Positions 8,476 through 17,134 of a stretch of DNA of 64,000 nucleotides are shown here, in pieces. Source of the DNA: Ancylobacter sp. WKF20. Its GTDB lineage: Bacteria > Pseudomonadota > Alphaproteobacteria > Rhizobiales > Xanthobacteraceae. The notes beneath the pieces were generated by a model. It made no database searches. It was not told the origin of the DNA and saw only the letters and a program-made list of their open reading frames with translations. How positions within the stretch are numbered: the first letter of the stretch is position 1; the number at the start of each line of letters is the position of its first letter. Where the stretch lies: contig NZ_CP121679.1 in the NCBI RefSeq assembly GCF_029760895.1, positions 2,170,001 to 2,234,000 on the forward strand. Direction: 5' to 3'. A program made the position numbers and the translations under genes.

Positions 8476-9276
8476 TCAGGTTGTGTAGACGCCGCCGGTG
8501 ACGTTCACGCCCTGGCCGGTCATGAAGCGCGCCTGCTCGGAGGCGAGGAAGACGACGACATCGGCGACGTCCTCCGGGTGCTCCACCCGGCCGAGCGGGG
8601 TCTGGGCGATATAGTCCGCGACCACCTGCTCGGGGGTGACGCCGCGCAGCTTCGCCTCCCACTCGACCTCGCGGCTCTGCATGCCGGTGGCGACAAAGCC
8701 CGGACACACCGCGTTGACGCGGATGCCCTTCGGCGCGAGTTCGCGTGCCAGCGCCTGCGTCCAGCCGAGCACGGCGAATTTCGAGGCAGAGTAATGCGCC
8801 AGCAGCGGCGCACCGACCTTCGCCGCCAGCGAGGCGGTGTTGACGATGCAGCCCTTGCCTTCAGCCACAAAGTGCCGGGCGGCGATCTGGTTGGTGAGGA
8901 ACACGCCGCGCGTGTTCACATCGAAGTTGAAATCCCATTCCTCGTCGGTGAGGTCGAGCGCCGGATTCATGGTGGAGACGCCGGCATTGGCGATCAGCAG
9001 GTCGCAGCCGCCGAGCGCCTCGAGCGCCGCCTTGAAGCCCGCCTCGACCGAGTCGCGCCGGCGCACGTCGATGGCCACCGCCACCGTGCCGGCACCGAGG
9101 GCGGAGGCCGCCGCCTGCGCCGCGTCGAGATTGATGTCGCCGATCGCGACCTGAACACCCTGCTTCACCAGCGCCGCGCTGATCGCCCGCCCGATACCCG
9201 TCGCCCCGCCGGTGACGAAGGCCTTGCGGCCCTTCAGTTCGGCATAGACAGGGGTCGGCGCGGTCAAGGGGATCAT
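8476..9276 (-). CDS. SDR-family NAD(P)-dependent oxidoreductase
   Basis: 266 residues from the ATG at 9276, which has AGGAG upstream (a longer frame to 9315 lacks a good site). The cofactor motif TGGATGIG is at residues 22-29, NAG is in LLIANAGVST, and the catalytic YxxxK is in AHYSASKFAVLG. The AIDVRR segment after beta-3 suggests the D for NAD preference (GDIN). Classical short-chain dehydrogenases of this kind oxidise polyols or sugar alcohols to ketoses. It is the first gene of the minus-strand operon and is divergent from the DeoR-SgcQ-kinase-phosphatase operon. Confidence 0.9.
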   Translation of the reverse strand: MIPLTAPTPVYAELKGRKAFVTGGATGIGRAISAALVKQGVQVAIGDINLDAAQAAASALGAGTVAVAIDVRRRDSVEAGFKAALEALGGCDLLIANAGVSTMNPALDLTDEEWDFNFDVNTRGVFLTNQIAARHFVAEGKGCIVNTASLAAKVGAPLLAHYSASKFAVLGWTQALARELAPKGIRVNAVCPGFVATGMQSREVEWEAKLRGVTPEQVVADYIAQTPLGRVEHPEDVADVVVFLASEQARFMTGQGVNVTGGVYTT

Positions 9277-9311
9277 GTTCGGCTCCTGAGGTTGCCGGGA
9301 GAATGTAACAA

Positions 9312-9357
9312 ACATGAACGCACATCAAGCGCTAAAATGTGTTTGATTATGTTTGAT
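9312..9357. promoter_or_regulatory. Candidate DeoR operator in divergent promoter region
   Basis: GTTTGAT is repeated at 9341-9347 and 9351-9357 (10-bp period). Facing it is an imperfect pair in opposite sense, ACATGAACGC (9312-9321) and ACATCAAGCG (9322-9331), also 10 bp apart. It lies between the SDR gene and the deoR-type gene. The arrangement fits cooperative binding of a DeoR-type oligomer controlling both operons. Confidence 0.6.
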
Positions 9358-9449
9358 CTGTCGGTTACAGATTCCCGACGCCGGGACGTATCCGGGTCCG
9401 CAAGGCCGCCACTGGCGCGACCGGAACGTCCAATTGAGCAGGAGCGAGC

Positions 9450-10337
9450 ATGGCCGGGGACCGACTGCCCGACACTCACAGGACCGAGCCGCCCCTGCCC
9501 GTCCCGCCGGAGGCGCGGGCCGAGGCCGGCGATGAGCGCCAGCGCCTGCTCTCGCCCACCCGCCACGCCCGCATTCTCGACCAGCTCGGCCTCTCCGGCT
9601 CGGTGAGCGTCAGCGCGCTGGCCGCCACGCTCGGCGTCTCCGACATGACCATCCGCCGCGATCTGGTCGAGCTGGAGCGCGAAGGCCGCCTCGTGCGCGT
9701 GCATGGCGGCGCGGTGCTCAACGACACGCCCGCCAGCGTCGCCATGGACAGCGAGGAGCCGAGCTTCGACGCACGACTGCGCCGCGGGGCGGACGCCAAG
9801 GCCGCGATTGCCGCCTATGCCGCCAACATCGTCGCCGGCTACCGCACGCTGGCGCTCGATGTCGGCACCACCACTTTCCTGATGGCCGCGCATCTGCGCG
9901 AGGTCGCCCATCTCAAGATCTTCACCAACAGCCTGCGCGTCTCCACCGCGCTCGACGGCGCCGGCCCGGAGATCTATGTCGCGGGCGGGCGCGTGCGGCC
10001 GGAGGAGATGTCGGTCTATGGCCCGACCGCCGTCGCCCAGTTCGAAAAGCTGTGGTTCGACGCGGCGGTGATCGGCACGTCCGGCATCACGGCGGAAGGC
10101 TTCTTCGATTATTCCTTCGAGGACACCGACATGAAGCGCGTCTATCTGCGCCGCTCGGGTCTCAAGATCCTGCTCTGCGACAGCGCCAAGTTCCAGCGCA
10201 TGTCGCTCGTCCAGGTCGGCGCCTTCGCCGACATCAACATGCTCGTCACCGATGCCGAGCCGCCCCCGCGCATTAGCGCCGCGCTCGCGGCCGCGCGGGT
10301 GGATGTGCGCATCGCCTCACCCGTCTCCGGCGCCTGA
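9450..10337 (+). CDS. DeoR/GlpR-family transcriptional regulator
   Basis: 295 residues; AGGAGCGAGC precedes the ATG. A Pro/Ala-rich N-terminal extension of about 35 residues precedes the winged helix (RHARILDQLGLSGSVSVSALAATLGVSDMTIRRDLVELEREGRLVRVHGGAV). The effector domain has LALDVGTTTF and CDSAKFQRMS. It leads the plus-strand operon with the SgcQ-like protein, kinase and phosphatase and faces the dehydrogenase/importer operon, so it is probably the local repressor of the whole module. It is a paralogue of the protein at 3012-3827. Confidence 0.9.
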   Translation: MAGDRLPDTHRTEPPLPVPPEARAEAGDERQRLLSPTRHARILDQLGLSGSVSVSALAATLGVSDMTIRRDLVELEREGRLVRVHGGAVLNDTPASVAMDSEEPSFDARLRRGADAKAAIAAYAANIVAGYRTLALDVGTTTFLMAAHLREVAHLKIFTNSLRVSTALDGAGPEIYVAGGRVRPEEMSVYGPTAVAQFEKLWFDAAVIGTSGITAEGFFDYSFEDTDMKRVYLRRSGLKILLCDSAKFQRMSLVQVGAFADINMLVTDAEPPPRISAALAAARVDVRIASPVSGA

Positions 10338-10396
10338 CGGCGCTGTCCCGTTCCGGCGCCACGGCGCCGCCTGCCTGTTCTCAAGGAGTGAATCGC

Positions 10397-11197
10397 ATGG
10401 TTTTCGAGTGCTTCGGCGACAAGAAGAAGGTCGTCATCGCCATGGCCCACATCGGCGCCCTGCCCGGCGCGCCGCTTTATGACGCCGATGGCGGCCTCGA
10501 CAAGCTGATCGAGGGCGTGCTCGCCGATGTCGAGAAGCTGCAGGCCGGCGGCGTCGACGCCATCATGTTCGGCAATGAGAATGACCGCCCCTATGTCTTC
10601 AAGGGCTCGCCGGCCTCCATCGCCGCCATGAGCGCCATCGTGCAGGCGGTGAAGCCGAGCCTGAAGGTGCCGTTCGGCGTGAACTATCTGTGGGACCCGG
10701 TCGCCACCGTCGCCATCGGCTCGATCACCGGCGCGAGCTTCGTGCGCGAGATCTTCACCGGCCTGTTCGCCTCCGACATGGGCCTGTGGGAGCCGAACGC
10801 GGCCGAGGCGGCGCGCCTGCGCCATGACCTGAAGCGCGACGACATGAAGATGCTCTTCAACATCAACGCCGAGTTCGCCCACTCGCTCGACCAGCGCCCG
10901 ATCGAGCTGCGCGCCAAGAGCGCGGTGTTCTCCTCGCTCGCCGACGCCATCCTGGTCTCCGGCCCGCTCACCGGCCAGCCGGCCGACCAGTCGCATCTGC
11001 GCAAGGTCGCCGAGACGGTCAAGGACGTGCCGATCTTCGCCAATACCGGCGTGAACATCGACAATATCCGCGACATCTTCTCGGTCGCCTCGGGCGTCGT
11101 CATCGGCACCCACTTCAAGGTCGACGGCAACACCTGGAACCCGGTGGAAGCCGGCCGCGTCGCCCGCTTCATGGATGTGGTGAACGCGATCCGCTGA
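10397..11197 (+). CDS. BtpA/SgcQ-family TIM-barrel protein
   Basis: 266 residues. The start at 10397 has AAGGAG 8 bases upstream. Family marks include VIAMAHIGALPGAPLY at the N-terminus, GGVDAIMFGNENDRPY, and the C-terminal FANTGVNIDNIRDIF and GTHFKVDGNTWNPV segments, the latter resembling phosphate-binding loops of TIM barrels. BtpA was named for photosystem I accumulation in cyanobacteria, and SgcQ lies in an uncharacterised E. coli sugar operon; the enzymatic activity is unknown to me. Its position between the regulator and an FGGY kinase suggests a sugar-phosphate step such as an isomerase or aldolase. Confidence 0.88.
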   Translation: MVFECFGDKKKVVIAMAHIGALPGAPLYDADGGLDKLIEGVLADVEKLQAGGVDAIMFGNENDRPYVFKGSPASIAAMSAIVQAVKPSLKVPFGVNYLWDPVATVAIGSITGASFVREIFTGLFASDMGLWEPNAAEAARLRHDLKRDDMKMLFNINAEFAHSLDQRPIELRAKSAVFSSLADAILVSGPLTGQPADQSHLRKVAETVKDVPIFANTGVNIDNIRDIFSVASGVVIGTHFKVDGNTWNPVEAGRVARFMDVVNAIR

Positions 11198-11240
11198 TCG
11201 CCCGCGCTCCCCGTCATCCCGGCAGCGCCCTACCTAAGCA

Positions 11241-11343
11241 CGTCATCCCGGACGGCGGCACCGCCGCCGAGCCGGGATCGCGACCCGCTCGATACGCGGC
11301 ACACGATCCCGGCGCGACGGCTTCGCCGCCGTCCGGGATGACG
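11241..11343. repeat. Rhizobial-type intergenic palindromic element, copy 1
   Basis: A 103-bp element ends in perfect 18-bp inverted repeats: CGTCATCCCGGACGGCGG at 11241-11258 and its complement at 11326-11343. It occupies most of the gap between the SgcQ-like gene and the kinase gene. The ends and internal CCGGGATCGCG motif recur at 13643-13774. RIME/REP-like elements with these ends are common in alphaproteobacteria. Confidence 0.8.
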
Positions 11344-11389
11344 CCGTTCTGCCTTGACCTTGCCCACCGCGCCCGAGAGGTTCCCCCCG

Positions 11390-12898
11390 ATGACCTGTGT
11401 TCTTGGCCTCGACATCGGCACCACCTCCACCATCGGCTTCCTGCTGCGCCTGCCCGGCGAGGTGCTCGGCGTGGTCTCGCGCCCGGTCACTCTGTCTTCG
11501 CCCCATGCCGGCTGGGCGGAGGAAGACCCGGCGCAGTGGTGGGCGAATGTCGGCGCCATCACCCATGAACTCATCGATTCAAGCGGCATCGACCCGACGG
11601 AGATCGCCGCCATCGGCGTCACCGGCATGCTGCCGGCCGTGGTGCTGCTGGATGCGGAAGGCCGCGTGCTGCGCCCCTCCATCCAGCAGAGCGACGGGCG
11701 CTGCGGCGCGGAAGTCGCGGAACTCCGCGCGGAGAAGGACGAGGCCGCCTTCATCAAGAAGGCCGGCAATGGCATCAACCAGCAGCTCGTCACCGCCAAG
11801 CTGCGCTGGCTCGCCCGGCACGAGCCGGACATCTTCGCCCGCATCGCCACCGTGTTCGGCTCCTATGATTATGTGAACTGGCGCCTCACCGGCGAGCGGG
11901 CGGTGGAGCAGAACTGGGCGCTGGAAGCCGGCTTCGTCGATGTCTCCCGCCATGAGATCGACGACGAGCTGGTGGCCTGGGCGCGCATTCCGCGCAGCGC
12001 CGTGCCGCGCAAGACCGCCTCGCATGAGATCATGGGCCATGTGAGCCTTGAGGGCGCGGCCGCGACCGGCCTTGCCGCCGGCACGCCGGTCATTGGCGGC
12101 GCGGCAGACATGATCGCCTCCGCGCTCGGCGCCGGCGTCACCCGCACGGGTGACATCCTGCTGAAATTCGGCGGCGCGGTGGACATCCTCGTCGCCACCG
12201 ATCAGGTGAAGCCCGATCCGCGCCTCTATCTCGATTATCACCTCATCCCCGGCCTCTACATGCCCAATGGTTGCATGGCGACCGGCGGCTCCGGGCTGAA
12301 CTGGTTCGTGCGCAATTTCTCCGGCGGGGAAGCGGATGCCGCCGCCCGCGCCGGGCTGAGCCTGCACCAGCATCTCGACCGGCTCGCCGCCGAGCGGCCG
12401 GCCGGCGCGGATGGGCTGACCATCCTGCCCTATTTCCTCGGCGAGAAGACCCCGATCCACGATCCCGCCGCGCGCGGCGTCATTGACGGCCTCACCCTGT
12501 CGCACGACATCGGCCATCTCTGGCGGGCGCTGCTCGAATCCTATGCCTATGCCGGCGCGCACCATGTCGAGGTGCTCCGCGACATGGGCCATACGGCAAC
12601 GCGCGTCATGGTCTCCGATGGCGGCTCGAATTCGCGCGTGTGGATGCAGATCGTCGCCGATGTGCTCGGCCAGCCCGTGCATCGCCTCAAGGGCCATCCC
12701 GGCTCCTCGCTCGGCGCGGCCTGGACGGCAGCGGTCGGCGTCGGCCTTGCCGACTGGGCCGGCATTTCCCGCTTCGTCAGCGAGGATGAGGTGATAGAAC
12801 CCAACCTCGCCAACACCGAGACCTACCGCGCTGGCTATGCGCGCTACCGCGACCTCTACCGCCGCCTGTCGGCGCCGGCTGGAAAGGCCAATGCATGA
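11390..12898 (+). CDS. FGGY-family carbohydrate kinase (XylB-like)
   Basis: 502 residues. The ATG at 11390 is preferred over an upstream TTG because GAGAGG precedes it and the protein then begins with the family phosphate-binding loop LGLDIGTTST. The FGGY C-terminal lobe holds GGAADMIASALGAG with the catalytic Asp, GGSGLNWF, and the SDGGSNSRVWMQIVADVLGQPV adenosine site. It would phosphorylate the ketose or polyol produced by the module. The stop overlaps the start of the HAD gene (ATGA). Confidence 0.9.
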   Translation: MTCVLGLDIGTTSTIGFLLRLPGEVLGVVSRPVTLSSPHAGWAEEDPAQWWANVGAITHELIDSSGIDPTEIAAIGVTGMLPAVVLLDAEGRVLRPSIQQSDGRCGAEVAELRAEKDEAAFIKKAGNGINQQLVTAKLRWLARHEPDIFARIATVFGSYDYVNWRLTGERAVEQNWALEAGFVDVSRHEIDDELVAWARIPRSAVPRKTASHEIMGHVSLEGAAATGLAAGTPVIGGAADMIASALGAGVTRTGDILLKFGGAVDILVATDQVKPDPRLYLDYHLIPGLYMPNGCMATGGSGLNWFVRNFSGGEADAAARAGLSLHQHLDRLAAERPAGADGLTILPYFLGEKTPIHDPAARGVIDGLTLSHDIGHLWRALLESYAYAGAHHVEVLRDMGHTATRVMVSDGGSNSRVWMQIVADVLGQPVHRLKGHPGSSLGAAWTAAVGVGLADWAGISRFVSEDEVIEPNLANTETYRAGYARYRDLYRRLSAPAGKANA

Positions 12899-13557
12899 GC
12901 CTGAACGATGTGAGCCTGAATGATGCCCGCCGCTTTCGCGCCGTCGCCTGGGACATTGACGGCACGCTGATCGACAGCGAGCCGCTGCACCATCGCGCCC
13001 TGGTCGCCATTTGCGGCGAGCTCGGCGCCGACCTGTCGGACCTGCCGGACCAGGCGTTCTGCGGCACGCATATCCGCGATGTCTGGAAGATCCTGCGCCC
13101 GCGCCTGCCGGAGAGCACGGTGGAGGCCGAATGGATCGCCGCCATCAACCGCTTCTATGTCGAGAACCGCGCCGAGCTGATGCTGCTGCCGGGCGCGGTT
13201 GGCACCATCCGCACGCTGGCCGGGCGTGGCGTGGCGCAGGCCTGCGTCTCCAATTCCAGCCGCCGCGTGGTGGACGCCAATATCGACGCGCTCGGCATCG
13301 CCGATAAGCTCGCCTTCTCCATCAGCCTCGACGATGTCGAGCACGGCAAGCCGAACCCGGAGCCCTATGCCCGCGCCTGCGCCCGCCTCGGCCTGCCGCC
13401 GGCGCAGGTGGTGGCGGTGGAGGACAGCCTCGCCGGCGCCCGCGCCGCCCGCGCCGCCGGGCTGCATGTCATCGGCTATGGCAGCGCGGCGTTTGACGAT
13501 ATCGACCACGCCATCGAGGCCATTGACCAGGTGCTGGCCCTGTTCCCGCCCGCCTGA
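12895..13557 (+). CDS. HAD-superfamily hydrolase (phosphatase-like)
   Basis: 220 residues. Motif I is WDIDGTLID (nucleophile Asp20, acid Asp22), motif II is SNSSRR, the motif III Lys is in HGKPNPEPY, and motif IV is VVAVEDSLAGARAA. This is the beta-phosphoglucomutase/phosphatase-like subgroup with a helical cap. It overlaps the kinase gene by four bases and is followed by a terminator, so it closes the operon. The N-terminus contains a 15-bp tandem duplication (MSLND-VSLND). It probably dephosphorylates or isomerises a phosphosugar; the substrate is unknown. Confidence 0.88.
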   Translation: MSLNDVSLNDARRFRAVAWDIDGTLIDSEPLHHRALVAICGELGADLSDLPDQAFCGTHIRDVWKILRPRLPESTVEAEWIAAINRFYVENRAELMLLPGAVGTIRTLAGRGVAQACVSNSSRRVVDANIDALGIADKLAFSISLDDVEHGKPNPEPYARACARLGLPPAQVVAVEDSLAGARAARAAGLHVIGYGSAAFDDIDHAIEAIDQVLALFPPA

Positions 13558-13584
13558 CCAGCCGGGTCATAGCCCCCAACGCAA

Positions 13585-13617
13585 AATGGCCGGCGTCACC
13601 GCCGGCCATTTCCGTTT
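13585..13617 (+). terminator. Intrinsic terminator after the HAD gene
   Basis: Perfect 11-bp stem AATGGCCGGCG (13585-13595) and CGCCGGCCATT (13600-13610), a TCAC loop, then TCCGTTT. Confidence 0.8.
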
Positions 13618-13642
13618 GAAGTTGTTGATGGCTTGTGAATGT

Positions 13643-13774
13643 CGTCATCCCGGCCCCTCGGGTCTTGCCTCCGGCAAGCCCAAGGGCAGGCTCCGCGAAG
13701 CCGAAGAGCCGGGATCGCGCGCCAGAACTTCGGCAACGATCCCGGATACGGCCTGCGGCCGTTCCGGGATGACG
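13643..13774. repeat. Rhizobial-type intergenic palindromic element, copy 2
   Basis: This 132-bp element ends in CGTCATCCCGG (13643-13653) and CCGGGATGACG (13764-13774), with internal GAGCCGGGATCGCG shared with the copy at 11241-11343. It fills the convergent gap between the HAD gene and the peptide-binding-protein gene. Confidence 0.75.
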
Positions 13775-13800
13775 CCAGCGGAACCCCGGCAGAATGACGC

Positions 13801-15315
13801 TCAGTTCTTCACGGTCTCTTCGAGGAAGAAGCGGCCGAGCGGGTTCTGGTGGAAGTTGGAGATGTTCTTCCGGGTGACGTTGATATAGGGGCTGTAATAG
13901 AGGTCGATCCAGTTGACGTCGGCCTTGGCCATCTTCTGGAGCGTCACATACATGGCCTCGCGCTTCTTCGGATCGGTCTCCAGACGCGCGGCTTCCACCA
14001 GCGCCTTGACCTCCTCATTCTTGTAGCGGGTCATGTAGTTCAGGTTGGTGTCGTGGCCGAGGACGAAGGTGGTCTTCTGGTCCGGGTCGAGAATGTCGTT
14101 GGTCCAATACATGACCGAGATGTCGTAATCGCCGTTCACCAGCATGTCCCAGCTCTGGCTGGGATCGACCTTCTGGAGATTGACCGTCACACCCGCCTTG
14201 GAGAGCTGCTGCTGCACCAGCACGGCGATCTGCTCATCCGTCTCCTTGCCGGCATTGACGATGTAGTTGAGCGTCAGGCCCGAGGCGCCGGCATCCGCCA
14301 GCAGCTTCTTCGCCTTCTCCGGGTCATAGGGGCGCTGGAGATTGTCGGCATAGTGGTAGAGCGAGCCCTTGGGCACATAGGAATAGGCGACTTCACCCAG
14401 CCCGAAGGTCGCGGCCTCGACAATCGCCTTCTTGTCGATGGCGAGATCGAGCGCCTCGCGCACTTCCTTCTTCGCCAGCGCGCCATGCTCATGGTTGATG
14501 AGCATGTGGTCCTCGCGGGTCGAGGGATCGCTGATGACGGTGAGGTCGGCGTTCTTCTTCAGCTCGGCGACGCGCGAGAACGGCACGGTGATGGCGGCAT
14601 CCACCTCGCCGGCCTGGATCTTCAGCATGCGGGTGTTGTCGTCGGGAATGACCAGCCATTCCACGCCGTCGAGGCTGACCTTGGCGGCGTCCCAATAGTT
14701 CGGGTTCTTCTTGAGGATGATGCGGTCGCCGCGGCGCCATTCGACTAGGCTGAACGCGCCCGAGCCGACCGGCTTCTCGGCGAAGGTGTCGGCGGCGGCG
14801 CCCTCGACCAGCTTCTTCGGCAGCACCGAGGCGTTGGGCAGCGCCATCATGGACAGGAACGGCACCGACTTGCTCTTGAGCTTCACCACCAGCGTCTTGG
14901 CATCAGAAGCCGTCGCGGTGTCGATGATCTTGAAGCTGTCCGACCACAGCGAGCCCTTGTCGTCGCGGATGCGGATCAGCGAATAGGCCGCGTCCTCGGC
15001 GGTGACCGGGGCGCCATCGGAGAACTTCGCGTCGCGCAGCTTGAAGGTGTAGGTCAGCCCGTCATCCGAGACGCTCCAGCTCTCGGCGAGGCCCGGCACC
15101 AGCTTGGTGCCGGTGGCATCGACCCGCACCAGCACGTCGAACACGTTGGAGAACACCCAGTTATCGACATTCTGCGCCGACTTGATCGGGTCGAAGGTGG
15201 TGGAATCCTCGTTGCGGGCGATGGAGAGCACGCCAGCGGCGTGCGCAAAGCTGGTGGAGAGGCACAGCAGCGCGGCGAAGGCCGCGAGGCGTGAGGTCCT
15301 GAAGGCGGTTTTCAT
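13801..15315 (-). CDS. Peptide ABC transporter substrate-binding protein (family 5)
   Basis: 504 residues with a signal peptide (MKTAFRTSRLAAFAALLCLSTSFAHA). The family 5 (DppA/OppA) marks are LSIARNEDSTTFDPIKSAQNVDNWVFSNVFDVLVRVD at the start and the GLAESWSVSDDGLTYTFKLRDAKFSDGAPVTAEDAAYSL block. It is the last gene of a five-gene minus-strand operon: peptidase, two permeases, fused ATPase, binding protein. It probably captures small peptides or a peptide-like plant signal for the LuxR-linked system; the ligand cannot be read from sequence. Confidence 0.9.
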   Translation of the reverse strand: MKTAFRTSRLAAFAALLCLSTSFAHAAGVLSIARNEDSTTFDPIKSAQNVDNWVFSNVFDVLVRVDATGTKLVPGLAESWSVSDDGLTYTFKLRDAKFSDGAPVTAEDAAYSLIRIRDDKGSLWSDSFKIIDTATASDAKTLVVKLKSKSVPFLSMMALPNASVLPKKLVEGAAADTFAEKPVGSGAFSLVEWRRGDRIILKKNPNYWDAAKVSLDGVEWLVIPDDNTRMLKIQAGEVDAAITVPFSRVAELKKNADLTVISDPSTREDHMLINHEHGALAKKEVREALDLAIDKKAIVEAATFGLGEVAYSYVPKGSLYHYADNLQRPYDPEKAKKLLADAGASGLTLNYIVNAGKETDEQIAVLVQQQLSKAGVTVNLQKVDPSQSWDMLVNGDYDISVMYWTNDILDPDQKTTFVLGHDTNLNYMTRYKNEEVKALVEAARLETDPKKREAMYVTLQKMAKADVNWIDLYYSPYINVTRKNISNFHQNPLGRFFLEETVKN

Positions 15316-15379
15316 CGTTCTTCCTCGGAAGGTTTGTTGGTGAGAACGGCAAGTCGGAAGGCGTCAGGGGGCAAAGACG

Positions 15380-17134
15380 TCAGGGGGACAGCACGGTCGG
15401 CGCCGGGGCCAGAAGCGGCCGGTCCGGGTCGATGTCGGGAATGGCGGCGATGAGGGCGGCGGTGTAGGCCTCGCGCGGCCGGGCGAAGACCTCAGCGCTC
15501 GGCCCCTCCTCGACGATGCGGCCGTGATGCATCACCACCACCCGCGCGCACAGGTTGCGGACGATGGCGAGGTCATGGGCGATGAACACCAGCGTCAGGT
15601 CCATCGTCGCCACCAGCCGCTGGAACAGCGCGATGATCTGCGCCTGGATGGTGACATCGAGCGCCGCCACGCATTCATCCGCGACGATCAGACGGGGATC
15701 GACCGCCAGCGCCCGGGCAATGCCGGCCCGCTGGCACTGGCCGCCGGAGAGTTCGCGCGGCCGGCGCGAGGCCAGCGTCGGGTCGAGCTCGACCAGCGCC
15801 AGCAGTTCCGCGACGCGGGCGGGAATGGCGGCGGCCGGCACCTTGCCCTGCACGCGCAGCACCTCGGCAAGGCTGTCGCCGATGGTAAAGCGCGGGTTGA
15901 GCGAGTTGTAGGGATCCTGGAACACCATCGCCGCCTCGCGCCGCATCCGGGCCAGCGTCGGGCCGGGTCTGAGGCGCAGGCTGTCGCCGTCGAAGGTCAC
16001 ATGCCCGTCGGAGATGGGGGCAAGGCCGAGCATGGCCCGCGCCAGCGTCGACTTGCCCGAGCCGCTCTCCCCGACAATGCCCACCGTCTCGCCGGGCATG
16101 ATCTGCAAGGAGACGCCGGCCAGCGCGCTGAAGTGCCGCTTCCGGGTGAACCAGCCGCCACCGATGGGATAGCGCACCTGGAGGTCGTCGATCTCGACCA
16201 GCGGGCGGAGGGGGGCGGCGGAGGGCGTTGCGGCAGGCTTGGACAGATCGGCCTGACCGGTCACTTCGTTGGTCTGACTGGCCTGATCGTCCACCTCACT
16301 GCACTGACTGGTCACCGCCTCAAGGGCCGGCATGGAGGGGTGGCTGGCGATCAGCGCGCGGGTGTAGGGATGCGTCGGAGCGGTAAGAAGATGCCGCTTC
16401 GGGCCGGTCTCGACGATCCGCCCCTGCCGCATCACCGCGATGCGGTCGCAGGTCTGCGCGACGACGCCGAGATCATGGGTGATGAGGATGATGGAGAGCC
16501 CGCGCTTGTCCCGCAACTCCATGAGAAGACGCAGGATTTGCGCCTGAATGGTGACGTCGAGCGCGGTCGTCGGCTCATCCGCGATGAGAATGTCGGGGTC
16601 GCAGGCCAGGGCCACCGCGATCATCGCCCGCTGGCGCATTCCGCCTGAGAATTCATGGGGATAGTTGCCATACTGGCGCGGCGGATCGGTAAAGCCGACC
16701 TGCCCCATGATGGCGATCGCCTCCGCCTTCGCCGCCGCCCGGTCGAGCTTGCGGTGAAATATTACCCCTTCCGCGATCTGGTCCCCCACCCGCATCACCG
16801 GGTCGAGATGGCTGGTGGGGTTCTGGAAGATCATGCCGATGGAACCGCCGCGGATCTGCTCCATCGCGGCGGCATCCGCCTGCGTGATGTCGCGCCCGTC
16901 CAGCTCCACCGTTCCACCGGTGATGGCCAGCGCCCGCGAGGGCAGAAGCTTCACCAGCGAACGGCACAAGAGGCTCTTGCCCGAGCCGCTTTCGCCAACA
17001 AGACCAAGCACTTCGCCGCGATTGAGATCGAGCGACACGCCGTCGATCAGCGTGCGCGTACCCTCCTCGCCCGTCACCGTGACGGTGAGATCGCGGACGG
17101 CGAGCAGCGGGTTGGGGGTGCCGGGCGCGCTCAT
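15380..17134 (-). CDS. Dipeptide ABC transporter ATP-binding protein, DppD-DppF fusion
   Basis: 584 residues from the ATG at 17134, which overlaps the permease stop (ATGA). Two complete ATPase domains are joined: domain 1 has [34 protein letters not shown] and [31 protein letters not shown]; domain 2 has [48 protein letters not shown] and [10 protein letters not shown]. The linker, about residues 275-315, is rich in Thr, Ser and Gln. In domain 2 Walker B ends DEC where DEP is usual. It drives the peptide importer with the two flanking permeases. Confidence 0.92.
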   Translation of the reverse strand: MSAPGTPNPLLAVRDLTVTVTGEEGTRTLIDGVSLDLNRGEVLGLVGESGSGKSLLCRSLVKLLPSRALAITGGTVELDGRDITQADAAAMEQIRGGSIGMIFQNPTSHLDPVMRVGDQIAEGVIFHRKLDRAAAKAEAIAIMGQVGFTDPPRQYGNYPHEFSGGMRQRAMIAVALACDPDILIADEPTTALDVTIQAQILRLLMELRDKRGLSIILITHDLGVVAQTCDRIAVMRQGRIVETGPKRHLLTAPTHPYTRALIASHPSMPALEAVTSQCSEVDDQASQTNEVTGQADLSKPAATPSAAPLRPLVEIDDLQVRYPIGGGWFTRKRHFSALAGVSLQIMPGETVGIVGESGSGKSTLARAMLGLAPISDGHVTFDGDSLRLRPGPTLARMRREAAMVFQDPYNSLNPRFTIGDSLAEVLRVQGKVPAAAIPARVAELLALVELDPTLASRRPRELSGGQCQRAGIARALAVDPRLIVADECVAALDVTIQAQIIALFQRLVATMDLTLVFIAHDLAIVRNLCARVVVMHHGRIVEEGPSAEVFARPREAYTAALIAAIPDIDPDRPLLAPAPTVLSP

